This document shows positions 16,914 through 25,310 of a DNA stretch of 64,000 nt, one piece after another. Made by a program: the position numbers and the translations under genes. How positions within the stretch are numbered: position 1 is the first letter of the stretch; each line of letters opens with the position of its first letter. Source of the stretch: Gramella sp. KN1008 (lineage in GTDB: Bacteria; Bacteroidota; Bacteroidia; Flavobacteriales; Flavobacteriaceae); contig NZ_SJDV01000003.1 in NCBI RefSeq assembly GCF_004332155.1, positions 1 through 64,000 on the forward strand. Reading direction: 5' to 3'. The notes under the pieces were generated by a model. The model did not search any database. It was not told the DNA's origin and saw only the letters and a program-made list of their open reading frames with translations.

Positions 16914-17614
16914 TAGTATAATGTCTTCAATAAATTGATAGTTTTTTCTGGTGAAGGGATCTTTTTAATGATAGGCTCGCTGGTTTCTTTCAGGGAGTTA
17001 GCAGTTCCAAGATAATTAAAAATGATATTCATTTCATGATAAGTTCTTTCTCTTCTTCCAAACAGGCTCATATCACGCTTTCCATTTATTTTGATCTCTG
17101 TAGGAATGTTCTTTTCAAAGGAACAAATCGTGAAATTATCCCGGCTGGGTTTGCCTAATTTGAACTCGTCATAGTTCAGGTCAATAACTGGCATCTGTTC
17201 AAAATAAAACCTGAAAGACTTCCATTTAAAGGCAGAATTCAGAAGCTTAGAATAGAAGACATGTTCTATATTATATGCTGCTTCATTAATTATCCGTAAT
17301 TTTTGTGACTGGGTAGCTTGCTTTAGCTCCTGTAGTTTATGAGGTTCTAAATAACCAAATTTCTCTAAGGTTTCTTGTATAGAATCGGAATTATGGTCCA
17401 ACAGAAAAATGAAATCAGATTTATCTAACTCTGAATTCTTTATCTGGGACTTATTAAGCCAGAGTGTATCACCGTCTAATTTTCCGGAATAAGAAGTTAT
17501 CTCTTTTTTCCAGGCATGTTGTTCTTTACGATCTTCAAAAGATCTGGACTCCTTTGTGTATTCATAAGAATTGTCAAAGATCTGAATCACATGTTTTTCT
17601 CCTTTTAAATTCAT
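16913..17614 (-). CDS. Unknown protein
   Basis: The 233-residue protein begins MNLKGEKHVIQIFDNSY and lacks a signal peptide in this frame. It lies 2 bases downstream of an exported protein gene, and could in principle be a continuation of that gene after a frameshift, because its first strands (GDTLWLNKS) resemble the style of exported beta proteins. No family is recognised. It contains a helical middle (LQELKQATQSQKLRIINEAAYNIEHVF) and beta C-terminus. Confidence 0.45.
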   Translation of the reverse strand: MNLKGEKHVIQIFDNSYEYTKESRSFEDRKEQHAWKKEITSYSGKLDGDTLWLNKSQIKNSELDKSDFIFLLDHNSDSIQETLEKFGYLEPHKLQELKQATQSQKLRIINEAAYNIEHVFYSKLLNSAFKWKSFRFYFEQMPVIDLNYDEFKLGKPSRDNFTICSFEKNIPTEIKINGKRDMSLFGRRERTYHEMNIIFNYLGTANSLKETSEPIIKKIPSPEKTINLLKTLY

Positions 17615-17616
17615 AC

Positions 17617-18306
17617 CTACTTTATAAAGGAATAATTTTCACTTTCCAGTTTGATCTTTTTAGAAGGAAGCTCGAAATAATCCAAATTCTGATATTGAAA
17701 AATCTCTTTAGGTAAATTGATTTTTAATTCAAAATAATTTCCGGAGAGATAACGGCCATCTATGACAAAATATTCACCTGTTATCAGGTAATAATCATAA
17801 GCCAATATATTATGATTTTCTGAAATATTATAGGTGCCAGTCTTTCCGTCAGTATAAGTCCGTAATGGTTGGGAGATCTCAGTCATCTTTATTTCTTCAG
17901 AATATTCTAAATATTCATCCAGGTCCTGAACCACTTCTTTCATGGGAATTTCTCGTAGATATGCTACAAAATCAAATTGGTAAATGGGCTCATTGTTTAT
18001 GTCGAGTATTTTGATACCCGGTTTTTCAGATTTATCAGATTTAATTATTTCTAAAGTGATGGAGTTCTGAGATATGGGCTTAAGTTTAACCTTATCATTT
18101 CTTCTCTTCCATGTTCCCATAGAAAAACTGAATTTTACGCCGTCGCAAAACTCTTCAAAAAAGTAACTGTTGTTATTATAAAGTTTTAGACTGCTGCCAC
18201 AATATCCATATTCTTTATTCATTTCTTTCCAGACTGTTTTTTCCTGGGAGTGAAGAGTTATGAAATGAAATAAGCAAATGGAAATTGTTAGAAATAGATT
18301 TTTCAA
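17617..18306 (-). CDS. Exported protein, unknown function
   Basis: The 229-residue protein has a signal peptide (MKNLFLTISICLFHFITLHSQ) and a beta-rich mature part: WKEMNKEYGYCGSSLKLYNNNSYFFEEFCDG then MGTWKRRNDKVKLKP, the style of small lipocalin-like domains that Bacteroidetes use for surface proteins. The C-terminal part ends LFPSKKIKLESENYSFIK-like strands. No firm family. It ends 2 bases before the next gene, suggesting operon or frameshifted continuity. Confidence 0.5.
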   Translation of the reverse strand: MKNLFLTISICLFHFITLHSQEKTVWKEMNKEYGYCGSSLKLYNNNSYFFEEFCDGVKFSFSMGTWKRRNDKVKLKPISQNSITLEIIKSDKSEKPGIKILDINNEPIYQFDFVAYLREIPMKEVVQDLDEYLEYSEEIKMTEISQPLRTYTDGKTGTYNISENHNILAYDYYLITGEYFVIDGRYLSGNYFELKINLPKEIFQYQNLDYFELPSKKIKLESENYSFIK

Positions 18307-18348
18307 GATAAAATTTAATAGTTAACGGCTAAAGATATATAATTTGAA

Positions 18349-19188
18349 TTATATCTGTATTTTGAATATATGGGTCCGGTAATTCTCCTGAGGGATAGGT
18401 GTGCGTTCCAGAATTTCAATCTCTATAACATCCTCATACCGTTGAATTCTTGAACTAAAACAGGAAGATTCCGAAGGATCATAATTTATCAATTTCTGGG
18501 TGCTGATCTCTTTCAATTTACTATCTGCAATTATTAGATAACCGGCATTTTCAAAAAGGAAAGTATCTTCTCCAACTAATAATGGATTGGAGGATCTCGA
18601 ACTTTTTAGTTTCATGCCCTTTGATATGGATCCATCTCTATTTAGTTTGTTTAAATAGGAAGAATGGGGATTCTGTCTGTTCTCTTCGATCACAATAATT
18701 TCATTGTTTACGGGAAGGTACTCTCCGTAACTTTTCCATTCCTGTAAAAGATTGCCATCCCGATTATAAAGCCAGGTATGGAAATAGTCATATCCTTCCA
18801 AACCAAGTATAAATTCACCATTGAAAAGTCCTTCTACTCTTTCTCCTTTTAATTCTTTAATAATATTACCAGTTTCAAGGTCAATTAATATCGCAGGACC
18901 TAAGAAATCCCAGGAATGATAATCTTCAGTTGTAGTTGTGAGGATTAACCTGTCATAAGATATAGCAGCCAAATCTGGTTTTCCAGTACAAAATACAGAA
19001 GATCTCCAGTTAGAACGACCATCAAAATTGACAAAGTTCAATTCTTTATCTTGTGAGATTAGGTAGCCTTTACCAGGAACTATATTTAATATTTTCCAAT
19101 CTTTGAAAAGATTATCACCTGAATTAGTTTTCCAGAATCCTTCTTTAATATTATAAGATTTAATGTGAAAGTTTATTTCCAAATTCAA
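18349..19188 (-). CDS. Beta-propeller-like protein, unknown function
   Basis: The 279-residue protein has a run of short strands separated by turns (VPGKGYLISQDKELNFVNFDG, ILIDLETGNIIKELKG, FILGLEGYDYFHTWLYNRDGNLLQEW, NKLNRDGSISKGMKL), typical of WD40/PQQ-like propeller blades with a Gly-Asn-x-x rhythm. No signal peptide is visible. The gene starts 43 bases upstream of the next. Function unknown. It is the first minus-strand gene before the island insertion site. Confidence 0.45.
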   Translation of the reverse strand: MNLEINFHIKSYNIKEGFWKTNSGDNLFKDWKILNIVPGKGYLISQDKELNFVNFDGRSNWRSSVFCTGKPDLAAISYDRLILTTTTEDYHSWDFLGPAILIDLETGNIIKELKGERVEGLFNGEFILGLEGYDYFHTWLYNRDGNLLQEWKSYGEYLPVNNEIIVIEENRQNPHSSYLNKLNRDGSISKGMKLKSSRSSNPLLVGEDTFLFENAGYLIIADSKLKEISTQKLINYDPSESSCFSSRIQRYEDVIEIEILERTPIPQENYRTHIFKIQI

Positions 19189-19315
19189 TAAATCTTTTCA
19201 ATAATGAATACTTTCAATTTATAATTTTTTAAGGAGGCTTTTAAATAATAAGAAATGGGAATGAATTTAAAGTTTAAAAATATAGATTTAAAACAATAAT
19301 TTCTCACCTAGAAAT

Positions 19316-19350
19316 AAAAAGCCCCGTAATCATTGCTGATTCGGGGTTTT
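19316..19350 (-). terminator. Terminator-like hairpin next to the first ssrA 3'-end copy
   Basis: The stem pairs GCCCCG with CGGGGT around a 15-base loop, flanked by A-run and T-run on either side, so it can end transcription in both directions. It lies 3 bases from an ssrA 3'-end copy at 19354 and is probably the original ssrA terminator before the islands inserted. Confidence 0.65.
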
Positions 19351-19353
19351 AGA

Positions 19354-19368
19354 GTGGAGTCGGAGGGG
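19354..19368 (-). repeat. att-like copy of the ssrA 3' end (ghost site)
   Basis: GTGGAGTCGGAGGGG is identical over 15 bases to the last part of ssrA at 40527-40541. It is the outermost of the copies and marks the probable original chromosome/element boundary. Confidence 0.75.
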
Positions 19369-19520
19369 CTTCCGCCTATGGCGGATCAACCTTTAACTCC
19401 CATCCTGTAAATGCCTCCCGCTGTCCTTGCAGTCCAGGCGTCTTAAAACCAAAAAATCTGCTCAGGTGAAGTACCTGGCAGATTTTTAAATTTTAATTCG
19501 CAGCCGGGCTGCGCTTAATT
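19369..19520. other. Short spacer between two att copies
   Basis: These 152 bases hold no gene. They contain a strong hairpin at 19452-19487 and a short palindrome CGCAGCC/GGGCTGCG near 19499-19513. Flanked on both sides by ssrA 3'-end copies, it looks like the residue of an element that has been lost. Confidence 0.5.
19452..19487. terminator. Strong hairpin between att copies
   Basis: AAAAATCTGC/GCAGATTTTT pair around an inner CAGGT/ACCTG stem, giving about 15 paired bases with A/T runs at both ends. It can act as a bidirectional terminator and sits 33 bases before the att copy at 19521. Confidence 0.6.
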
Positions 19521-19535
19521 GTGGAGTCGGAGGGG
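19521..19535 (-). repeat. att copy at the left end of island A
   Basis: GTGGAGTCGGAGGGG matches 15 bases of the ssrA 3' end. Confidence 0.75.
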
Positions 19536-19594
19536 ACGCCACCCTTTATCTTTAGGCCAGTATTCATAAGGGTTCGAAAATTCACTCTTATTTA

Positions 19595-19615
19595 GGGTAA
19601 CTCATAGAGTAACTC
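19595..19615 (+). repeat. Island A subterminal direct repeat, left copy
   Basis: GGGTAACT then GAGTAACTC, matched by 32158-32179 (GGGGTAACT then GAGGTAACTC) in the same orientation near the other end. Likely recombinase binding sites. Confidence 0.5.
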
Positions 19616-19871
19616 AACCTGTCTAACTGATATTTCAAAGTACTACTTCAAATATAACATATCTTTTAATTTATCTCGGGACATTTAACCTTGTCAACAC
19701 GATGAACTCCATAAGTCTTTATTGATGATTTCAACAATATCTTCTAAAGACTTATTTGCTATATGGACGAGTGTAAGTCAATTTTTTTTGCACGGATTAG
19801 TTCAAAGTTTGGCACCTCCCCCTCAACCTAATCAATCTTAAATTGACCAGGATTCAAAGCAATTACTATTT

Positions 19872-19896
19872 AAAAGTCTACTTAAAGAGACTTTTC
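19872..19896 (+). repeat. Island A subterminal inverted repeat, left copy
   Basis: A 25-base stretch beginning AAAAGTCTACTT. Its reverse complement matches 32098-32122 with only two mismatches, so the copies face each other at the two ends of the element. Probable recombinase or Xis arm sites. Confidence 0.55.
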
Positions 19897-19943
19897 AAAC
19901 AATTATAGGGTGTTCAATATTTGCCATCACAAAATAATAAGAG

Positions 19944-20243
19944 ATGGAAAGAAACCTATTACAAATTGAACAACAACTTGTAAAGCTTTTTGAGAAGCTA
20001 GATAATCTCAAGATTGAGAGGCAAAGGCGAAATGTACAACCAAAGTTTTACAGAAATAAAGACTTAAAACGATTATTTGGAGTAAGTAGCAATACTATAA
20101 TAAAGTATAGAGAGAACGGTATCCTACCTTACACCTTTATGGGTGATATCTATTTATATCCCGTTTCCGAAATAGAGCTATTGTTAAAACGTAATTCAAC
20201 CACTTCTGTAAATGTGAGAAAGGAAGGAGGTCATAATGTCTGA
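19944..20243 (+). CDS. HTH DNA-binding protein, MerR/excisionase-like
   Basis: The 99-residue protein has a coiled-coil-like N-terminus (about 1-30), then KFYRNKDLKRLFGVSSNTIIKYRENGILPYTFMGDIYLYPVSEIELLL, the winged helix-turn-helix layout of the HTH_17 family used by excisionases and element regulators. It overlaps the replication gene by 8 bases. It may control excision or replication of island A. Confidence 0.75.
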   Translation: MERNLLQIEQQLVKLFEKLDNLKIERQRRNVQPKFYRNKDLKRLFGVSSNTIIKYRENGILPYTFMGDIYLYPVSEIELLLKRNSTTSVNVRKEGGHNV

Positions 20244-21435
20244 AATTTTTGTCAATCTTTTTGCCTCTGTTAAGAAACCTCAAGTTGTAGAGACCGTTTC
20301 CATATTGAAAGTTCTAAAAAGAATTGAAACTGGTGGAGACGATTTGCCAAATATTACCAAGGCTCAAAATGCATTACTGATAGATAATAACAAAGAGGTT
20401 TACTCAAATGAAAAACTCAATATAACCTGTACATGTTTTGGATTCCTTTATGACGGTTATAAGAGCACACCTAATGTGAAAGCCCCTACTGGACTAATTG
20501 CCGTAGAAGTGGATAATGAATTACCTATGATAGAAAGCGATATGATTTTTGCTGCATACCATTCTTTGTCGACTAAAGGAATGCACTATTTAATACGGGT
20601 TAACGGTTTAAATGTTAAAAATTATTCATTGAACTATCAGTTGATTGCTAATGAAATTGGTATCAATGCTGATATCAATGCAGCTAAGGCTACTCAACCT
20701 TTTATTTTACCCTACGATAAGGATATATATTATAATCCAGATTCAAGAATTATTGATGCATTTAACCCTGTAAAAACACCCCACTACATTCCTGAAAAAA
20801 AAGAGAGAGTTATAGGGACTGAATTGGTTGATTTTTCGAAAAAGCGCTTCAACAATCTGGATGACTATACTTCTTCAATTGATTTTGATGGTGAAGCAAT
20901 ATTTGATTTTAAAGAGAAGTTTCAGTTTGCCTCAATATACGTACCTAACGAAATTCCAGAGGGTAAAAGGAACAGTATTATTTCTGGTATAGGATACCAA
21001 TTCAGATGTCTGAATAAAGTTTGCTCTTTAATGGATATAGAAAATATTCTGGGCAGTATCAATAAAAAATTTGTAAAGCCTCGTCTCTCTACCAAAGAGA
21101 TAAAGAGTATATCAAAATCGATATTTAAGATTCCCAAAAAGGATTTGGTTCCCATTTTAAACGACTCAAAAAGATTTGTCTTTAACCCAGATTATGACCT
21201 GACAGTTAAAGAGAAAAGGAGTCTTGTAATGACCGCCTTAAATAAGGAAAAGGCCCTTAAAACCAAGGAGATTATTGCTGAGTGTATTAATACTTGGGAT
21301 TTCTTAAGGAATGGAAAAATAACTCAGAAAAAATTAGCAAAGGTCTCAGGTAAGAACATAAAAACTATTCAGAATTACTACTCTGAGTTTAGATGCCTTA
21401 TTAAATCCCTAAATGAAAAAAACAGACCCCCGTAA
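20236..21435 (+). CDS. BT4734/VirE-N-like replication protein of island A
   Basis: The 399-residue protein has an N-terminal part (NLFASVKKPQVVETVSILKVLKRI, TCFGFLYDGY, GLIAVEVDN, AAYHSLSTKGMHYLIRVNG) like the BT4734/VirE-N domain found with primase-helicases on Bacteroidetes mobile elements. The C-terminal half is helical, with a possible HTH (KITQKKLAKVSGKNIKTIQNYY) near the end. It is likely the replication initiator or primase-linked protein. No helicase motifs are visible in it. Confidence 0.65.
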   Translation: MSEIFVNLFASVKKPQVVETVSILKVLKRIETGGDDLPNITKAQNALLIDNNKEVYSNEKLNITCTCFGFLYDGYKSTPNVKAPTGLIAVEVDNELPMIESDMIFAAYHSLSTKGMHYLIRVNGLNVKNYSLNYQLIANEIGINADINAAKATQPFILPYDKDIYYNPDSRIIDAFNPVKTPHYIPEKKERVIGTELVDFSKKRFNNLDDYTSSIDFDGEAIFDFKEKFQFASIYVPNEIPEGKRNSIISGIGYQFRCLNKVCSLMDIENILGSINKKFVKPRLSTKEIKSISKSIFKIPKKDLVPILNDSKRFVFNPDYDLTVKEKRSLVMTALNKEKALKTKEIIAECINTWDFLRNGKITQKKLAKVSGKNIKTIQNYYSEFRCLIKSLNEKNRPP

Positions 21436-21479
21436 TAATTTATTTCAAAAAAAAATTAAAAAATTTTTGAAGCATATTA

Positions 21480-21560
21480 CCTGTCCATTTAGGCAACTAC
21501 CCCCCCCAGGACAGGAGTAAGGGGATACGAAGGTAGGGCCCCCAGGCCCCCCTATATTAA
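21480..21560. other. G/C-rich patch with inverted repeat, possible origin
   Basis: In otherwise very A/T-rich DNA there is CCTGTCC at 21480-21486 and its reverse complement GGACAGG at 21509-21515, then GGGCCCCC and CCCCCC runs before an A/T-rich tract. It lies just after the replication gene. An origin or oriT-like function is a guess. Confidence 0.3.
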
Positions 21561-21584
21561 ATAATTAAAATAAAAATTTTTAAA

Positions 21585-22385
21585 ATGACATTAATAAGTA
21601 ATAATATTAAAGAAATCAATTTGGAGTATACTCCTCATTCTAAAGCCCTTTTGGAAATATTTGTAATGGCTTCCGATGAAAGTTTGATAGTTAAAAATAA
21701 ATATTTAAAAAGTGAACTAATACGGCTGTCCCAAACATCTAATCTGGTTGACCTAATTCTAACTGAATATATGACCTCTTCCGATTATAAAGGGCAAAAT
21801 GAAGTTTCTTTGGAGGATGTTGATTTAAATTATACTCCGCATACTAAATACTTGATAAAGCAATATTTAATCAATCAATATGAGGGGGAAATCGAGCTCA
21901 GCAATGAAACTTTGAAGGAGTTTTTGTTGAGACTTCATAGGAACGATGATATAGACTCCTTGATTTTAAGTGAATGGATTTATTCCCCAGGAAGTATAGA
22001 GTTTGAACCGAAACTTGAATCAGAACTTCCAGATGAAGAACTAAGGAGTTTAAAGAACCAACTGCGAGAAAAGCTGCAAATCCTAAATAAGTTTCTCTCA
22101 TTACAGGAATATTGCATCATGACTAATCAAATGGAGTTTCGTAAGTCCTGCAAAAAGTATCAATATCTAAATTTAGAAGAAAATAAACATCAATTCAGTT
22201 TTTCAGATGAACCCTTGACTTTAATCAGCGTTGCTACCTCAGGAAATTTGAAAAAAACTTTCTGGAATCTTACTGATAAAATTGAATGTTTAGAAAACCA
22301 CTTATCCGAATTAATAAATCAGATATTAAAGAAGGATGGAATTGAATTGCCGCCTGATTTCCGCTTTACAACCAATCTGGATTAA
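21585..22385 (+). CDS. Unknown protein with an internal duplication
   Basis: The 266-residue protein shows two copies of one module: residues 10-70 (INLEYTPHSKALLEIFVM ... LVDLILTEYMTS) and 80-140 (VDLNYTPHTKYLIKQYLI ... DIDSLILSEWIYS). A helical C-terminal half follows. I recognise no family. It stands alone between the replication gene and a terminator at 22407 and may help island maintenance. Confidence 0.6.
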   Translation: MTLISNNIKEINLEYTPHSKALLEIFVMASDESLIVKNKYLKSELIRLSQTSNLVDLILTEYMTSSDYKGQNEVSLEDVDLNYTPHTKYLIKQYLINQYEGEIELSNETLKEFLLRLHRNDDIDSLILSEWIYSPGSIEFEPKLESELPDEELRSLKNQLREKLQILNKFLSLQEYCIMTNQMEFRKSCKKYQYLNLEENKHQFSFSDEPLTLISVATSGNLKKTFWNLTDKIECLENHLSELINQILKKDGIELPPDFRFTTNLD

Positions 22386-22406
22386 TGATGTGAGGTAATT
22401 CCTTGG

Positions 22407-22435
22407 AAAAGCCCGACAAATTTTTGTCGGGTTTT
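22407..22435. terminator. Bidirectional terminator
   Basis: AAAAGCCCGACAAA pairs with TTTGTCGGGTTTT around a two-base loop, a perfect stem with A-run and T-run. It ends the transcript of the 266-residue protein before the restriction operon. Confidence 0.85.
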
Positions 22436-22713
22436 CGTGTTTACATCCTTCATACACTATCATATTATCTCCACATTTATTATAGGTCTTACTTCATTTA
22501 AGCTAGAGTTTTCGGGTGGTTAGAAATGAAAATCGAGCTTCTCTCCGTATCAAATCAAAATTAAATACCCTTCTTAGTACTGTCACATGCAAAGGATATA
22601 GTACAGTAAAAGAACTATAATTTATCTAAAAATAGCGTTTGTTAAGATTATCCAAAAACACTACTTTTAAACCCACAGTCCCACCCTACACTAACTAAAA
22701 CCATGAATTATCA
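22436..22713. other. Spacer before the restriction operon
   Basis: No supported ORF. It is A/T-rich and must hold the promoter of the restriction operon, but I see no convincing -33/-7 pair. Confidence 0.4.
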
Positions 22714-23646
22714 ATGGCCATACCCAAGCATGATGAAATAAGATTGCGTGCGCTTGATTTACTCACGAAGCATCCAATCCTTAAACTAAAAGATTTCATT
22801 GAACCTTTAGCAGAAGATTTTAATCTTTCAGAAGAAGAGGTTACTAGAATGTATCCTTCTGGAAATGGACACATTTTTTATGACCGTGTTTCCTGGGCAT
22901 TGAGTTACCTTAACATGGCAGGATTAGTTGATAAACCAAAAAGAGGCCAATATCAAATAAATTCGAAGGGGCAACAAATGCTTACTACTCCTGAAAAACT
23001 AGAGGAATACATCCAGAAAAAGCTAGAGAAAAGAGAACCTACTAGAAAAAAAAAGGAGGCTACTACTACAGAAAAACTTAGTATTGAAAAAGAAGATGAA
23101 GATTCAACTCCTCAGGAAAAGCTTTATAATTCTTTTGAAAATATCAGGAAGTCAATTTATGCTGAAATCTTAGATACTATCCTAAGTAAAACACCAATTG
23201 AATTCGAAAGGTTAGTTGTACAACTGCTTCAAAAAATGGGATATGGGGGGGAGATAAAAGATAGTGGTATGGTAACCAAGGCATCTAATGATGGTGGTAT
23301 TGATGGTGTTATAAAGGAAGATATTTTGGGATTAGGTAGAATTTATCTTCAGGCAAAAAGATATAAGCTAGACAGTGGTATCCAACGTGATGAAGTTCAG
23401 AAATTTGTTGGAGCGTTACAAACAGCTCAATCTAATAAGGGTGTCTTTATAACTACATCTTATTTCTCTTCTGGTGCGATTGGATATGTTGAAAGCCTCC
23501 ACGGTTCGAATAACATTGTTTTGGTTGATGGAAAAAAGCTTGCAGAATTTATTTATGATTTCGGTTTAGGAATGCAAGTAGAACAAACTATTGAAATCAA
23601 AAAACTGGATGCCGACTATTGGGATTCAATGAAGGACCAGGATTAA
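22714..23646 (+). CDS. Mrr-like restriction endonuclease
   Basis: The 310-residue protein has the N-terminal winged-helix Mrr_N part (YDRVSWALSYLNMAGLVDKPKRGQYQINSKGQQML, residues 56-90), a charged linker and a C-terminal Mrr_cat nuclease: FERLVVQLLQKMGYGG, NDGGIDGVI (Asp197) and YLQAKRYK (Gln213-x-Lys215), then VGALQTAQSNKGVFITTS. Mrr enzymes cut DNA carrying foreign methylation (type IV restriction). It lies 33 bases upstream of a type III Mod gene and must tolerate that enzyme's methylation. Confidence 0.85.
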   Translation: MAIPKHDEIRLRALDLLTKHPILKLKDFIEPLAEDFNLSEEEVTRMYPSGNGHIFYDRVSWALSYLNMAGLVDKPKRGQYQINSKGQQMLTTPEKLEEYIQKKLEKREPTRKKKEATTTEKLSIEKEDEDSTPQEKLYNSFENIRKSIYAEILDTILSKTPIEFERLVVQLLQKMGYGGEIKDSGMVTKASNDGGIDGVIKEDILGLGRIYLQAKRYKLDSGIQRDEVQKFVGALQTAQSNKGVFITTSYFSSGAIGYVESLHGSNNIVLVDGKKLAEFIYDFGLGMQVEQTIEIKKLDADYWDSMKDQD

Positions 23647-23679
23647 AAAGTATTAATAACTGATTTACCAAAAATATAG

Positions 23680-25308
23680 ATGCCAACACTCAATTGGATT
23701 GGAAAAGATAAAATAGTAAACCATCATCAGGAGGTGCCTTTTAAAACTTTGGAACATAAGTATGGTTTTAAAGCTAAAGAGGGAAAAATAGAAGCCGAAA
23801 CACATAGTGGTAATAAAATTATCCATGGGGATAATTTACAAGCTTTAAAAAGTCTTCTTCCGCAATATGAAGGGAAAATTAAATGTATATACATCGACCC
23901 GCCCTACAATACAGGTAATAAAACTTGGGTTTACAATGATAATGTTAGCCATCCAAAGATTAATAAATGGTTAGGTGAAACAGTAGGAAAAGAAGGTGAA
24001 GATTTGTCCAGAGATGACAAATGGCTATGCATGATGTATCCAAGGCTGAAGTTGTTGCGCAAACTATTAGCTGAAGATGGAATAATCTTTATTTCAATAG
24101 ATGATTATGCATATCATAATCTATTAAATATTTGTTTCGAAATTTTCGGGAAGAAAAATAAAATAGCCACGACTATTTGGGACCTTGGTACAGGAACTCA
24201 AGCAGGACATTTCGTTCGTTCCCATGAATACGTTTTAGCCTTTGCAAAAAATAAAGACCAGGTACCGAATTTTAAGGGAGGGGAAGGCATTATAAAACAT
24301 TCTGCCCTAAAAAAAATAAGCAAGAAGAATCCTGCTAGTGAGTTCGAATTTCCTATTGGAACTCGTTTTGATGCACACGATGATGTCTCTTTGGAAGAAA
24401 GTTGGGGAGGTTCGGAAAAAACTACTTTGATTAAAGGTAAAATGCAGGCTTCAAATGGCATTCTTAAAAGTCCAGTAACTCTGAGAGCTGGATGGGCAAT
24501 GAAAAGTCAGATGGAAAACTGGTTTTATAATAATCCAGATGAAACTTACGATACCAAAGGACAAAAAGTAAAAGAATTTTACTTTAACAAAAATGGGGTT
24601 CTTACATATATCAAAGAAAAATCGGTAACTAACCCTCCAACTGTCTTGAGAGAGTTGGGAAGTACTAAAACGGGTTCTAAGGAACTTACAGCATTAATTG
24701 GAGACAATAAGTTTGATTTTCCTAAACCAACGGAGCTAATAAAATTCTTATTGAAATTAGTGACTAGAGATGGAGACATAATTTTGGATTCATTTGCAGG
24801 AACTGGAACTACTGGCCAAGCAGTCTTATCTCTTAATAAAGAGGATGGTGCTAATAGAAAATTTATTCTTGTAGAATTAGAAGATTATGCCGAAAATGTT
24901 ACAAGTGGAAGAATTGAGAATTCTATTCGCAAATATGGATTCGATGAAGCAAAATTTGATTTTTGTGAATTAGGACAATCTATATTCGATGAAAACCAGA
25001 ACCTTAATGAAGAAGTGGGAACTAATAAGATAAAGGAATACATCTGGTATAGCGAAACTAGAACTTCATTTTCACAATTTGAAGATGATAATTCAAAAGA
25101 GTATCTAGGAACTAAGGATGGAACAGCATATTACTTTATTTATGAGCCCGACAATCTAACCACTTTGGACTATGAGACTTTGAGTAAGATTAAAATAAAA
25201 GCTGAACAGTATATTGTATATGCAGATAACTGTCTTCTCTCGAAGGACTTTCTTACTAAGCACAATATAATTTTCAAAAAGATACCTAGAGACATTACAA
25301 GATTTTAA
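23680..25308 (+). CDS. Type III restriction-modification methyltransferase (Mod)
   Basis: The 542-residue protein has DPPY at 73-76 (motif IV) followed later by DSFAGTGTTG from Asp370 (motif I), the order of beta-class N6-adenine methyltransferases. The central region (about 165-340) is the variable target recognition domain. Together with Res it forms a type III enzyme, and alone it protects host DNA. The downstream Res gene begins 2 bases after the stop. Target sequence cannot be read. Confidence 0.92.
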   Translation: MPTLNWIGKDKIVNHHQEVPFKTLEHKYGFKAKEGKIEAETHSGNKIIHGDNLQALKSLLPQYEGKIKCIYIDPPYNTGNKTWVYNDNVSHPKINKWLGETVGKEGEDLSRDDKWLCMMYPRLKLLRKLLAEDGIIFISIDDYAYHNLLNICFEIFGKKNKIATTIWDLGTGTQAGHFVRSHEYVLAFAKNKDQVPNFKGGEGIIKHSALKKISKKNPASEFEFPIGTRFDAHDDVSLEESWGGSEKTTLIKGKMQASNGILKSPVTLRAGWAMKSQMENWFYNNPDETYDTKGQKVKEFYFNKNGVLTYIKEKSVTNPPTVLRELGSTKTGSKELTALIGDNKFDFPKPTELIKFLLKLVTRDGDIILDSFAGTGTTGQAVLSLNKEDGANRKFILVELEDYAENVTSGRIENSIRKYGFDEAKFDFCELGQSIFDENQNLNEEVGTNKIKEYIWYSETRTSFSQFEDDNSKEYLGTKDGTAYYFIYEPDNLTTLDYETLSKIKIKAEQYIVYADNCLLSKDFLTKHNIIFKKIPRDITRF

Positions 25309-25310
25309 GT

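Larger units (their letters stand above)
19536..19943. other. Left-end region of island A, no gene
   Basis: No supported ORF. It holds a paired repeat GGGTAACT...GAGTAACTC (19595-19615) and a palindromic element around 19872-19896 (AAAAGTCT, 9-base spacer, AGACTTTT) that also occur near the right end. These are probably recombinase or excisionase binding sites. Confidence 0.5.
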
